A DNA stretch of 5,273 nucleotides. It comes from Carnobacterium sp. UBA5792 (lineage in GTDB: Bacteria > Bacillota > Bacilli > Lactobacillales > Carnobacteriaceae). The position numbers and the translations under genes were made by a program. Below, one piece after another: positions 1 to 4,708 of the stretch; within the stretch, counting starts at the first letter, position 1; each line of letters opens with the position of its first letter. The DNA is taken from assembly GCA_002418295.1 (NCBI GenBank), contig DIDU01000205.1, positions 9,356-14,628 on the forward strand, given 5' to 3'. The notes beneath the pieces are model-generated. The model was not told the DNA's origin and did no database searches. It saw only the letters and a list, made by a program, of their open reading frames with translations.

Positions 1-32
1 AGATCATGTTTTTTACGATTAATTTTTGGCAT
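1..32 (-). CDS. 5' end of an unidentified leftward gene (partial)
   Basis: Reading leftward, ATG at 32-30 opens a frame that stays open to the window edge and gives MPKINRKKHDL. A Shine-Dalgarno-like GTGAGG (complement of 42-47) lies 9 bases before this ATG. A second in-frame ATG at 38-36 is only 3 bases from it, so the inner start is preferred. The short basic N-terminus would fit a TetR-type regulator, many of which begin with a few charged residues before the first helix, but eleven residues cannot prove a family. The gene is divergent from the PadR gene. The call as a real gene rests on the start codon, its spacing and the upstream promoter candidate. Confidence 0.45.
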   Translation of the reverse strand, partial: MPKINRKKHD

Positions 33-72
33 ATCCATTTACCTCACTTTATTTATCAAACATTTATTTTTC

Positions 73-102
73 ATTATACAAGGTTGTATTTTCTATTACC
101 AA
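73..102 (-). promoter_or_regulatory. Candidate promoter for the leftward partial gene
   Basis: On the minus strand a perfect TATAAT (complement of 73-78) is preceded, 18 bases upstream, by TTGGTA (complement of 97-102, four of six matches to TTGACA). Transcription would start around 66, leaving a leader of about 35 bases before the ATG at 32. A 6-bp inverted repeat AAGGTT (80-85) / AACCTT (107-112) flanks the -35 and could be an operator, but arms this short in AT-rich DNA may be chance. Confidence 0.4.
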
Positions 103-168
103 GAATAACCTTCTGAAAAAAGTACCTACTATAATTTATTAATCAGTAAAAGCTCTATACTATATTGC

Positions 169-208
169 TTTACAAGTTAGTGCATATTTGTTATAACTAA
201 CTTGTAAA
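169..208 (+). promoter_or_regulatory. PadR-gene promoter overlapped by a 13-bp perfect inverted repeat (operator candidate)
   Basis: TTTACA (169-174) and TATAAC (192-197) are separated by exactly 17 bases and each differs from the sigma-A consensus at one position. The left arm TTTACAAGTTAGT (169-181) is repeated in perfect inverted form as ACTAACTTGTAAA (196-208), with a 14-base spacer. The left arm contains the whole -35 box; the right arm begins in the last two bases of the -10 box and covers the expected start near 204. A dimeric repressor bound here would block RNA polymerase. PadR proteins commonly repress their own operons through dyads, so autoregulation by the adjacent gene is the natural inference. 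It is not demonstrated. Confidence 0.75.
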
Positions 209-229
209 ACAAACTAGAGGAGGAACACC

Positions 230-577
230 GTGGATAGCAAAATAAACTCCCAAATGTTGAAGGGTATTTTATCAGGCAGTATACTACTATTGCTTTCTCA
301 AGAAGAACTATATGGGTACAAATTGAGTGAAAAACTCACAGAATTTGGATTCAATGGTATCCCTAAAGGAACAATTTATCCTTTACTACTCTCTCTGGAG
401 AAGAAGAAACTGATTAAGGGAACAATGCAACCTTCTGATACAGGCCCTAAAAGGAAATATTATTCGCTTACGGATACCGGGATAACGGAAACAGATGAGT
501 TCATTATGCAATGGCATGATCTTAAAAATAGCGTGGACAACCTGATTGGAGGAAGTGGATTAAATGCAAACGAGTGA
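230..577 (+). CDS. PadR-family transcriptional regulator (short form)
   Basis: A 115-residue protein, the usual length of the short PadR subfamily with a single winged helix-turn-helix and a C-terminal dimerisation helix. Family landmarks are YGYKLSEKL (28-36), the recognition helix region GTIYPLLLSLEKKKLI (47-62) and the wing GPKRKYYSLTDTG (72-84). The start is GTG at 230, placed by AGAGGAGGA (216-224) 5 bases upstream; no better ATG exists. The last helix (about 86-105) would form the dimer. It is followed by a membrane-protein gene that overlaps its end by 14 bases, a frequent arrangement in Firmicutes where the regulator controls itself and its membrane partner. The inducer is unknown; members of this family respond to antibiotics, phenolics or envelope stress. 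Confidence 0.93.
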   Translation: MDSKINSQMLKGILSGSILLLLSQEELYGYKLSEKLTEFGFNGIPKGTIYPLLLSLEKKKLIKGTMQPSDTGPKRKYYSLTDTGITETDEFIMQWHDLKNSVDNLIGGSGLNANE

Positions 578-1385
578 ATTGATAAAAACAAATACTACCT
601 TACAAGAGTCTTTAACAAAAGAAAACGAGAAATATTATGGGAACTTACTTATTTATGTTAGGGGAATGGCATTATTTAGAGATGAAAAAAAGAGTGAAGA
701 ACTATTACTAGAAGTTTTACAAGATATGTTAGATGCTCAAGATCAAGGTGTTTCTGCAGAAGAATATTTTGGTGAAAACCCTAAAAAAACTGCTGATGAA
801 ATTATTAAGCAATTGCCTGTTAACCTTTTTGATACTGTAAAGATTTTTTTGACTTCATTAGGAATCTACGGTCTTATTTGTATTTTGCCTGAGCTTATTT
901 TTCCGGAGGACGGAGTAGATATTGGGCGTTTTGTAGTGACGGGATTATATTGGGTTCTCTTGGTTATTTTCACATTATGGCTTTTAGGAATGAGTTTATA
1001 TCGATTTAAGAATAAATTAGTTAAAAGTTTTTTTATTTTATTAGTTGGGATAGGTGTCGTCCTTGGTTTTATACTCAATTTTTATATATCTACCCCAATC
1101 AATTTGAATCTTAGTGGAATGTTAGGAATTTTAACAATAATTGTTGTATCTGGCTCTTTGCTGCTGATATTTTACAAAGAAAACGATAAAAAAATGTGGT
1201 TGCCTTTTATCCCTATTCTGACTGTTTCTGCTGTTTTAGGAATTCTTATTAGACTGAATGTTTTTTCAAGCCTTTTAAACTCAAGAGAAGGCAAAATTGG
1301 AATAGCTGTCATTCTAGGGATAGTCCTTTTTATTCAGTATGTATTAATTTTTTTGAATAATAGAAAAGCTAAAGCTAAAGCTTAA
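564..1385 (+). CDS. Six-helix membrane protein with N-terminal HAAS/DUF1129-like domain, PadR partner
   Basis: A 273-residue protein. Residues 1-90 are soluble and helical with the pattern YYGNLLIYVRG (24-34), then EELLLEVLQDMLDAQDQG (45-62) and SAEEYFGENP (64-73). This style is seen in the HAAS, DUF1048 and DUF1129 proteins encoded next to short PadR regulators. The rest is very hydrophobic, with likely membrane segments near 91-113, 122-145, 153-175, 184-204, 211-231 and 245-265, and a basic tail ending KAKAKA. The start ATG at 564 has GGAGGA at 548-553 inside the PadR gene, and the 14-base frame overlap suggests translational coupling. No transporter or enzyme motif is visible, so a role as a stress-linked membrane partner is inference. 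Exact Pfam assignment is from memory and uncertain; membership of the PadR-linked group is fairly safe. Confidence 0.8.
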   Translation: MQTSELIKTNTTLQESLTKENEKYYGNLLIYVRGMALFRDEKKSEELLLEVLQDMLDAQDQGVSAEEYFGENPKKTADEIIKQLPVNLFDTVKIFLTSLGIYGLICILPELIFPEDGVDIGRFVVTGLYWVLLVIFTLWLLGMSLYRFKNKLVKSFFILLVGIGVVLGFILNFYISTPINLNLSGMLGILTIIVVSGSLLLIFYKENDKKMWLPFIPILTVSAVLGILIRLNVFSSLLNSREGKIGIAVILGIVLFIQYVLIFLNNRKAKAKA

Positions 1386-1423
1386 TTTATTTTTTGGAAA
1401 ATGTTAAATTTATTTAGCAAGTT

Positions 1424-1458
1424 TTTTAAAGAATGCTTTTTAATAACATGCTTTAAAA
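1424..1458. repeat. Inverted repeat TTTTAAAG / CTTTAAAA ahead of the first acetyltransferase gene
   Basis: An 8-bp perfect inverted repeat (1424-1431 and 1451-1458) with a 19-base spacer lies in the 111-base gap between the membrane-protein gene and the acetyltransferase. ATGCTTT also occurs three times nearby (1433-1439, 1448-1454, 1490-1496), the last between the ribosome binding site and the start codon. There is no T-run after the repeat, so it is not a standard terminator. The only -10-like hexamer in the gap is TATAGT (1469-1474), without a -35 match. Low complexity makes chance likely. Confidence 0.3.
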
Positions 1459-1496
1459 GTATGAAAATTATAGTTTTAACAAAAGGAGAATGCTTT

Positions 1497-2048
1497 ATGA
1501 AAAATTATTTTTATCTGCCAATAGATTCAAAACTATCACTTGTACAACCCACCGTAGATATGGCAACTATTCTTTTTGATTTAGTGGATAGTGATAGAGA
1601 ACATATTAGGGAGTTTCTGGATTTTGTTGATACCACAAAAGAACCAAGTGATGAAATCAAATACATAAATATGAAATTATCTGGGCATATAAAAGGAACA
1701 GATAGATTATTTTTGATTTCCTACGAGGATGAATTAGTTGGTTCTATTGATTTGCATTTTATCGATTCTCGCAATAAAAAGGCAGAAATAGGTTATTGGA
1801 TCCATTCTTCTCAAGCGAAAAAGGGGATCACAACTAAATGTGTAAAAAAAGTATGCCAAATAGCTTTCGAAGAAATGGGACTGAATAAACTATCTATTGT
1901 TGCTGACACTGAAAATGCAGGTAGTAACGCAGTGGCACTGAAAAGTGGATTTTCTTTCGTTGGAACAGATAAAGAAGACATAGTGATGTATGATAAATTA
2001 CGCGATATGAACAAATATTCTTTGTTGAAGTCTGAATTTAAAAGCTAA
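1497..2048 (+). CDS. GNAT-family N-acetyltransferase, RimJ/RimL type
   Basis: A 183-residue cytoplasmic acetyl-CoA-dependent acetyltransferase. Landmarks are EIGYW (97-101) on the central strand, the acetyl-CoA pyrophosphate loop SSQAKKGITT (104-113), and ENAGSNAVALKSGF (139-152), which matches the N-x-x-S-x-x-x-x-x-K-x-GF ending of this subgroup. The loop is divergent: the usual Q/R-x-x-G-x-G/A appears as Q-A-K-K-G-I, like the GKGIMT loop of RimJ/RimL proteins. The subfamily includes ribosomal-protein acetyltransferases and YdaF-like enzymes, but the substrate cannot be read here. The frame is open upstream to an ATG at 1401, but AAAAGGAGA at 1481-1489 with good spacing selects ATG 1497. It may be co-transcribed with the PadR pair, since no terminator is seen between them. 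Confidence 0.85.
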   Translation: MKNYFYLPIDSKLSLVQPTVDMATILFDLVDSDREHIREFLDFVDTTKEPSDEIKYINMKLSGHIKGTDRLFLISYEDELVGSIDLHFIDSRNKKAEIGYWIHSSQAKKGITTKCVKKVCQIAFEEMGLNKLSIVADTENAGSNAVALKSGFSFVGTDKEDIVMYDKLRDMNKYSLLKSEFKS

Positions 2049-2080
2049 GGTTTTAAGAATGTAAAAAAAGAATCAGCAAG

Positions 2081-2122
2081 AAAAAACCTTAAACCATAGA
2101 ATTTTTCTGAGGGTTTAAGGTT
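2081..2122 (-). terminator. Rho-independent terminator of the M20 peptidase gene
   Basis: AACCTTAAACC (2085-2095) and GGTTTAAGGTT (2112-2122) form an 11-bp perfect stem. The 16-base loop contains an inner AGAA/TTCT pairing. Read leftward, the stem runs straight into TTTTTTCTTGC, a good U-run, 40 bases past the leftward stop codon. Read rightward the following bases (CAATTTCTTAA) are a weak U-run, so it may also stop transcription of the acetyltransferase gene, but less well. The acetyltransferase end carries GGTTTTAAG (2049-2057), which could pair with CTTAAACC (2088-2095) and compete with the stem on rightward RNA. Confidence 0.8.
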
Positions 2123-2161
2123 CAATTTCTTAACTACGCCGAGAATGAATGATCCGAAAAT

Positions 2162-3310
2162 TTATTGGTTGAATTCGAGCATTAGTTCCTCATACAAATC
2201 AATGAATTTCAAGTACACATCTTTATGAACGTACTCATCAACTTTGTGGGCCATTTTTGTTAATCCTGGTCCAAACATTATAAATGGAAAATCATCTCCC
2301 TTAGATCGTAATAAGTTAGAACCGTCTGTTACACCAGGAGAACCAATCAATTCGGGTTTGTCATTAAAGTATTTCTCACCTAATAGCTGAGCAGTTTTAA
2401 CCAAATGAGATTTTCCATCTGTAAACACGCTAGGAAGCGACATAGTTACTTCAACAATGATATCTGCTCCTTCATTGTTTAGTTCTTCAGCAATTTGTTT
2501 GAACTTTTCAATAACTTCTTCTGTATCATATTCAGGAATCGTACGCACGTTAAATTCTGCTGTAGCCAATTCAGGAATAGAATTTACTTGCTGACCGCCG
2601 TGTATAATCGTACAATTCATAACTAGTTCGCCTAATGTTTCGTTTGAACGGTTTGAATCACGAACTTCAGCATTTACTTTTGTGATAAATTCTGCAAGCG
2701 GATCGATAGCATTATATCCAAGTTGCGGCAGTGCACTATGTGCTTCCTTGCCTTTTGAAGTAACCTTAAAATTCAATGATCCCTTGTGAGAATATACAAT
2801 TACATCTTGAGAAGGTTCAGCCACAATCAATGCATCTACATCATCCATATATCCATTTTCATACAGTTTTTTCGCACCAGCGCCGCCGACTTCTTCGCCT
2901 GTCGTTGCCATAAAACGGATTGAACCCTTTTGTAAAGAATTGTTTTCTTTAATATCAATCATCGCTATTGCTAAAGCTGCAAGTCCTGATTTCATATCAT
3001 TGGCACCACGTCCATAAAGCTTCCCGTCTTTTTCAGTTAATACAAATGGATCAGTTGACCATTTTGAGAGATCCCCTGGAGACACGACATCCATGTGACC
3101 CGAAATACCAAGTACTGGTGAACCAGAACCAATTTCAGCAACTAAATCTACTCTAGTATCTGTTACCGACACAATAGTTGCTTCAATACCGTGCTCTTCA
3201 AATAGCTTTTTAAGATAGTCAGCTACTTCAACTTCATTCTCGTTCACGCTTTTGATAGCAACTAAATCTTCTAATATCTTTATCTTTTGCTCTTCAGTAA
3301 AAACACTCAC
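2162..3310 (-). CDS. M20-family zinc metallopeptidase, ArgE/DapE-like deacylase
   Basis: A 382-residue cytoplasmic hydrolase, full length for the ArgE/DapE/ACY1/CPG2 family, which removes acyl groups from amino acids such as N-succinyl-diaminopimelate or N-acetyl-ornithine. All expected active-site residues are visible: H72 and D74 in GHMDVV, bridging D105 in RGANDMKSG, general base E139 and ligand E140 in TGEEVGG, E165 in VAEPS, and H355 in AHKVDEYV. The dimerisation domain (about 175-290) carries H191 in GKEAHSA. GVTDGSNLL (326-334) is the conserved segment near the C-terminus. The start is GTG at 3310, set by AGGAGG (complement of 3318-3323) 7 bases upstream. The nearby ATG (3315-3313) meets TGA after one codon. 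The gene stands alone with its own promoter candidate and terminator. Sequence alone does not separate desuccinylase, deacetylase or dipeptidase activity, so I give no symbol. Confidence 0.93.
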   Translation of the reverse strand: MSVFTEEQKIKILEDLVAIKSVNENEVEVADYLKKLFEEHGIEATIVSVTDTRVDLVAEIGSGSPVLGISGHMDVVSPGDLSKWSTDPFVLTEKDGKLYGRGANDMKSGLAALAIAMIDIKENNSLQKGSIRFMATTGEEVGGAGAKKLYENGYMDDVDALIVAEPSQDVIVYSHKGSLNFKVTSKGKEAHSALPQLGYNAIDPLAEFITKVNAEVRDSNRSNETLGELVMNCTIIHGGQQVNSIPELATAEFNVRTIPEYDTEEVIEKFKQIAEELNNEGADIIVEVTMSLPSVFTDGKSHLVKTAQLLGEKYFNDKPELIGSPGVTDGSNLLRSKGDDFPFIMFGPGLTKMAHKVDEYVHKDVYLKFIDLYEELMLEFNQ

Positions 3311-3358
3311 TGCATTTCCTCCTATTCGTTTTAGCTACATGGTTGTATGACTTGAAAT

Positions 3359-3619
3359 CTAAGAACTATATTCTTTTAATATTTTACTCACAATTTTACT
3401 AACAAGCAGTAGGCTGAATAAAACTACAACGATTTTAAGAATCTTGAATAGTGCTGAAAAAGTTAAATTAGTCGTCGTAAAAGCTATAAGTAACATAACA
3501 ATAGCAGATAAGGATTTGCCCCAAAGTTAAACTGGACTATCTAAAAAGTTCTAAACTTTATTAATAAGGAATGCGAACAACACCTCTCTTTGATAGTGTT
3601 CTCTTTTCTTATTTATCAT
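3359..3619 (-). pseudogene. Decayed small membrane-protein gene with two in-frame stops
   Basis: On the minus strand one frame runs from ATG at 3619 to TAG at 3361-3359 (87 codons) and is interrupted by TAG (3553-3551) and TAA (3529-3527). The first piece is MINKKREHYQREVLFAFLIN (20 residues) plus KV; seven residues lie between the stops. The last piece begins LWGKSLSAIVMLLIAF and continues with a second hydrophobic stretch (KILKIVVVLFSLLLVSKIV), ending KILKEYSS. A charged N-terminus, two hydrophobic segments and a basic end, all in one frame, look like a small two-helix membrane protein ruined by nonsense mutations. Alternatively the 45-codon ORF from ATG 3496 could be translated alone, but no ribosome binding site precedes it. 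The parent family is not recognised. The end lies 48 bases before the peptidase gene and overlaps its promoter candidate. Confidence 0.45.
3365..3393 (-). promoter_or_regulatory. Candidate promoter for the M20 peptidase gene
   Basis: On the minus strand TTGTGA (complement of 3388-3393, four of six matches to the consensus) and TATAGT (complement of 3365-3370, five of six) are separated by 17 bases. The expected start near 3358 gives a leader of about 48 bases before the GTG at 3310. It lies within the last codons of the decayed membrane-protein gene. Confidence 0.5.
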
Positions 3620-3697
3620 ATTAGATTAGAATCACCCTTTAGTCAAAAATACCATATACCCATTAAGACTAATCTGGCAAAATAAAATAGGTGTTTT

Positions 3698-3706
3698 TGC
3701 TATAAT
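3698..3706 (+). promoter_or_regulatory. Extended -10 promoter of the small-protein/acetyltransferase operon
   Basis: TGCTATAAT is a perfect extended -10 element (TGn followed by the consensus TATAAT at 3701-3706). No good -35 box lies at 16-18 bases; TGGCAA at 3675-3680 is 20 bases away. Extended -10 promoters can work without a strong -35. The start near 3713 gives a leader of about 40 bases to the ATG at 3754. Confidence 0.65.
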
Positions 3707-3753
3707 AAGTAATACGTAGAAATTATACGCTAAAGTCACTGGAGGCGTTTTTG

Positions 3754-3969
3754 ATGAATAAAGCAATATTTAAACAAATAAATACCTATACTGCTTTGAT
3801 TAGTTTTTTTCTAGGATTCTTTTATATTTTTCAGGAGGGAACTCTCACGAAATTTGCTGGTTGTATCTGGTTTCTAAGTTGTATGCTTAATGTATTTATT
3901 GCTTATAGAAGGGCGAAGAAACAACAGATAAGTAATGGTTATGAAGCTGACAAAAAAAGGAGAGAATGA
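3754..3969 (+). CDS. Small two-helix membrane protein of unknown function
   Basis: A 71-residue protein. I choose ATG 3754 because GGAGG (3741-3745) is 8 bases upstream; the frame also has a TTG directly before it, at 3751. Hydrophobic segments lie at about 11-27 (aromatic-rich, with FFLGFFYIF) and 33-51 (containing GCIWFLSCMLNVFIAY). A strongly charged tail follows (RRAKKQQ ... EADKKRRE), which by the positive-inside rule should be cytoplasmic, as should the N-terminus (MNKAIFKQ). This gives a hairpin with a short outer loop. The stop TGA shares its last base with the next ATG. I do not recognise the family. It is likely the first gene of an operon ending with the acetyltransferase. Confidence 0.75.
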   Translation: MNKAIFKQINTYTALISFFLGFFYIFQEGTLTKFAGCIWFLSCMLNVFIAYRRAKKQQISNGYEADKKRRE

Positions 3970-4073
3970 TGACAAATGAAAAGACTAGATTCATTATGAT
4001 GAAGTTTCCAGACTTGTTTGTTGCTGAGATTGGTGAAAATCAATCAGTTAATAAATTTTATCATTACAAATGA
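3969..4073 (+). CDS. Small ORF (34 codons) coupled to the membrane protein gene
   Basis: ATG at 3969 overlaps the preceding stop (TGATG), with AAAAAAGGAG (3953-3962) 6 bases upstream, so the ribosome binding site is well placed for reinitiation. The product begins MTNEKTRFIMMKFPDLFVAE and ends NKFYHYK. It is soluble, with no membrane segment, and not low-complexity. Another ATG (3966) is in frame but too close to the ribosome binding site. It may be a real small protein or the remaining N-terminus of a longer gene lost by deletion; nothing downstream in any frame clearly continues it. The family is not recognised. A 56-base gap separates it from the acetyltransferase gene. Confidence 0.5.
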   Translation: MTNEKTRFIMMKFPDLFVAEIGENQSVNKFYHYK

Positions 4074-4129
4074 AAAAAATAAAATTTCAGAATGCAGTCG
4101 TGTGAAACTAGAATAAAGGAGCTGAAAAA

Positions 4130-4600
4130 ATGATACAGTTAGAAAAAATGACTGAACGAGACTTTATCGATTATCTTTCTCTTGCCATTCCTGATTATGC
4201 AGCCGAGAAAATTAGCGCTGGAACTTGGGCTAAAGAGGAAGCACAAAAATTATCTGAGGACTCTTTTGCGGAGTTGCTGCCAAATGGCGTAGCAACAAAA
4301 GATCATTACCTTTTTTCAATTGTAAAAAGTGACTCTTCTCAAAAAGTAGGATATTTGTGGTTCCGATCTAGCGAAGACTTGAATGGGAAAGCCGCTTTTA
4401 TTTTTGATTTTATCGTATTTGAAGAGTTTCGAAGCAGGGGTTACGGTACACAAACCATGCTAGCTCTTGAAGAAACTGCTAAAAAGATGGGAATAGAAAA
4501 AATTATGCTTCATGTATTTGCGCATAACAAAACGGCATTCTCGCTGTACGAAAAAATGGGGTTTAATATGACTGACATAAGTATGTCTAAATATTTATAA
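4130..4600 (+). CDS. GNAT-family N-acetyltransferase, YycN-like
   Basis: A 156-residue acetyl-CoA-dependent acetyltransferase. Motif A is intact: the strand FIFDFIVFEEF (90-100) leads into R-S-R-G-Y-G (101-106), the Q/R-x-x-G-x-G/A loop that binds the pyrophosphate of acetyl-CoA. HNKTAFSLYEKMGF (132-145) is motif B, with Y140 as the usual general acid. The N-terminal half, with an AxxYAxEKxxxGxW-like helix (about 19-33), a LLPNGVATKDHYLFSI segment (49-64) and VGYLWF (73-78), resembles from memory the Bacillus YycN group, whose substrate is unknown. The start ATG 4130 has AAAGGAG (4115-4121) 8 bases upstream. It is the last gene before a strong terminator. It is not a duplicate of the acetyltransferase at 1497-2048, which has a different fold ending and motif A. 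Confidence 0.9.
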   Translation: MIQLEKMTERDFIDYLSLAIPDYAAEKISAGTWAKEEAQKLSEDSFAELLPNGVATKDHYLFSIVKSDSSQKVGYLWFRSSEDLNGKAAFIFDFIVFEEFRSRGYGTQTMLALEETAKKMGIEKIMLHVFAHNKTAFSLYEKMGFNMTDISMSKYL

Positions 4601-4660
4601 ATCAGTGCTCGGAGGATGGAAATCGTAGAACACACGATTATTTATTGGTAATAAACTACA

Positions 4661-4701
4661 AAAAATAACCATGAACACAGTTAGAATTCATGGTTATTTT
4701 T
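4661..4701. terminator. Bidirectional rho-independent terminator between convergent genes
   Basis: AAAAATAACCATGAA (4661-4675) and TTCATGGTTATTTTT (4687-4701) are a perfect 15-bp inverted repeat with an 11-base loop. Rightward, the stem ends in TTTTT followed by CTTTGTTTT. Leftward, it ends in TTTTTT from the complement of 4660-4665. It sits 60 bases past the acetyltransferase stop and 7 bases past the leftward oxidase stop, so one hairpin serves both genes. Confidence 0.93.
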
Positions 4702-4708
4702 CTTTGTT

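Larger units (their letters stand above)
3311..3753. other. 443-base intergenic region between divergent genes
   Basis: It contains the start signals of the leftward peptidase gene at one end and of the rightward small-protein operon at the other, with a decayed leftward membrane-protein gene (3359-3619) between them. The remainder, about 3620-3697, is AT-rich and has no open frame I believe. It has only short overlapping inverted repeats: AGATTAG (3623-3629) / CTAATCT (3669-3675), and TTAGTC (3639-3644) / GACTAA (3667-3672). A 6-bp palindrome AAAGTT-CTA-AACTTT sits at 3545-3559. No transposon ends, tRNA or riboswitch fold is recognisable. Confidence 0.6.

Noticed and set aside
866..1078. 70-codon minus-strand frame inside the six-helix membrane protein gene
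   Set aside because: Shadow frame of a well-supported gene, with no ribosome binding site.
1811..2014. 67-codon minus-strand frame inside the first acetyltransferase gene
   Set aside because: Antisense shadow of the GNAT coding sequence.
2968..3156. 62-codon plus-strand frame inside the M20 peptidase gene
   Set aside because: Shadow frame opposite the active-site region of the peptidase; no start signals.
3307..3315. Minus-strand ATG-CAG-TGA mini-ORF overlapping the peptidase GTG start
   Set aside because: Its ATG is only 2 bases from the AGGAGG, too close for initiation, while the GTG at 3310 is 7 bases away. Probably chance.
3520..3560. Possible insertion-sequence end or deletion scar around CCAAAGTTAAACTGG
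   Set aside because: I find no matching opposite end, target duplication or transposase fragment, and the decayed membrane-protein frame runs straight through it.
3579..3610. Weak hairpin AACAC / GTGTT followed by T-rich sequence on the plus strand
   Set aside because: The stem is 5 bp with a 12-base loop, with no rightward gene upstream that needs a terminator.
3645..3698. AAAAATACC / GGTGTTTTT pairing just upstream of the extended -10 promoter
   Set aside because: It lies upstream of the predicted start so would not form in RNA, and the AT-rich arms are easily matched by chance.
4621..4639. Hairpin AATCGT / ACGATT with a 7-base loop
   Set aside because: Only 6 bp and no T-run; the 15-bp hairpin just downstream is the real terminator.
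4617..4652. Eleven-codon ORF after the second acetyltransferase (begins MEIVEH), preceded directly by GGAGG
   Set aside because: There is no spacer between GGAGG and ATG, the length is trivial, and it lies between the stop and the terminator.
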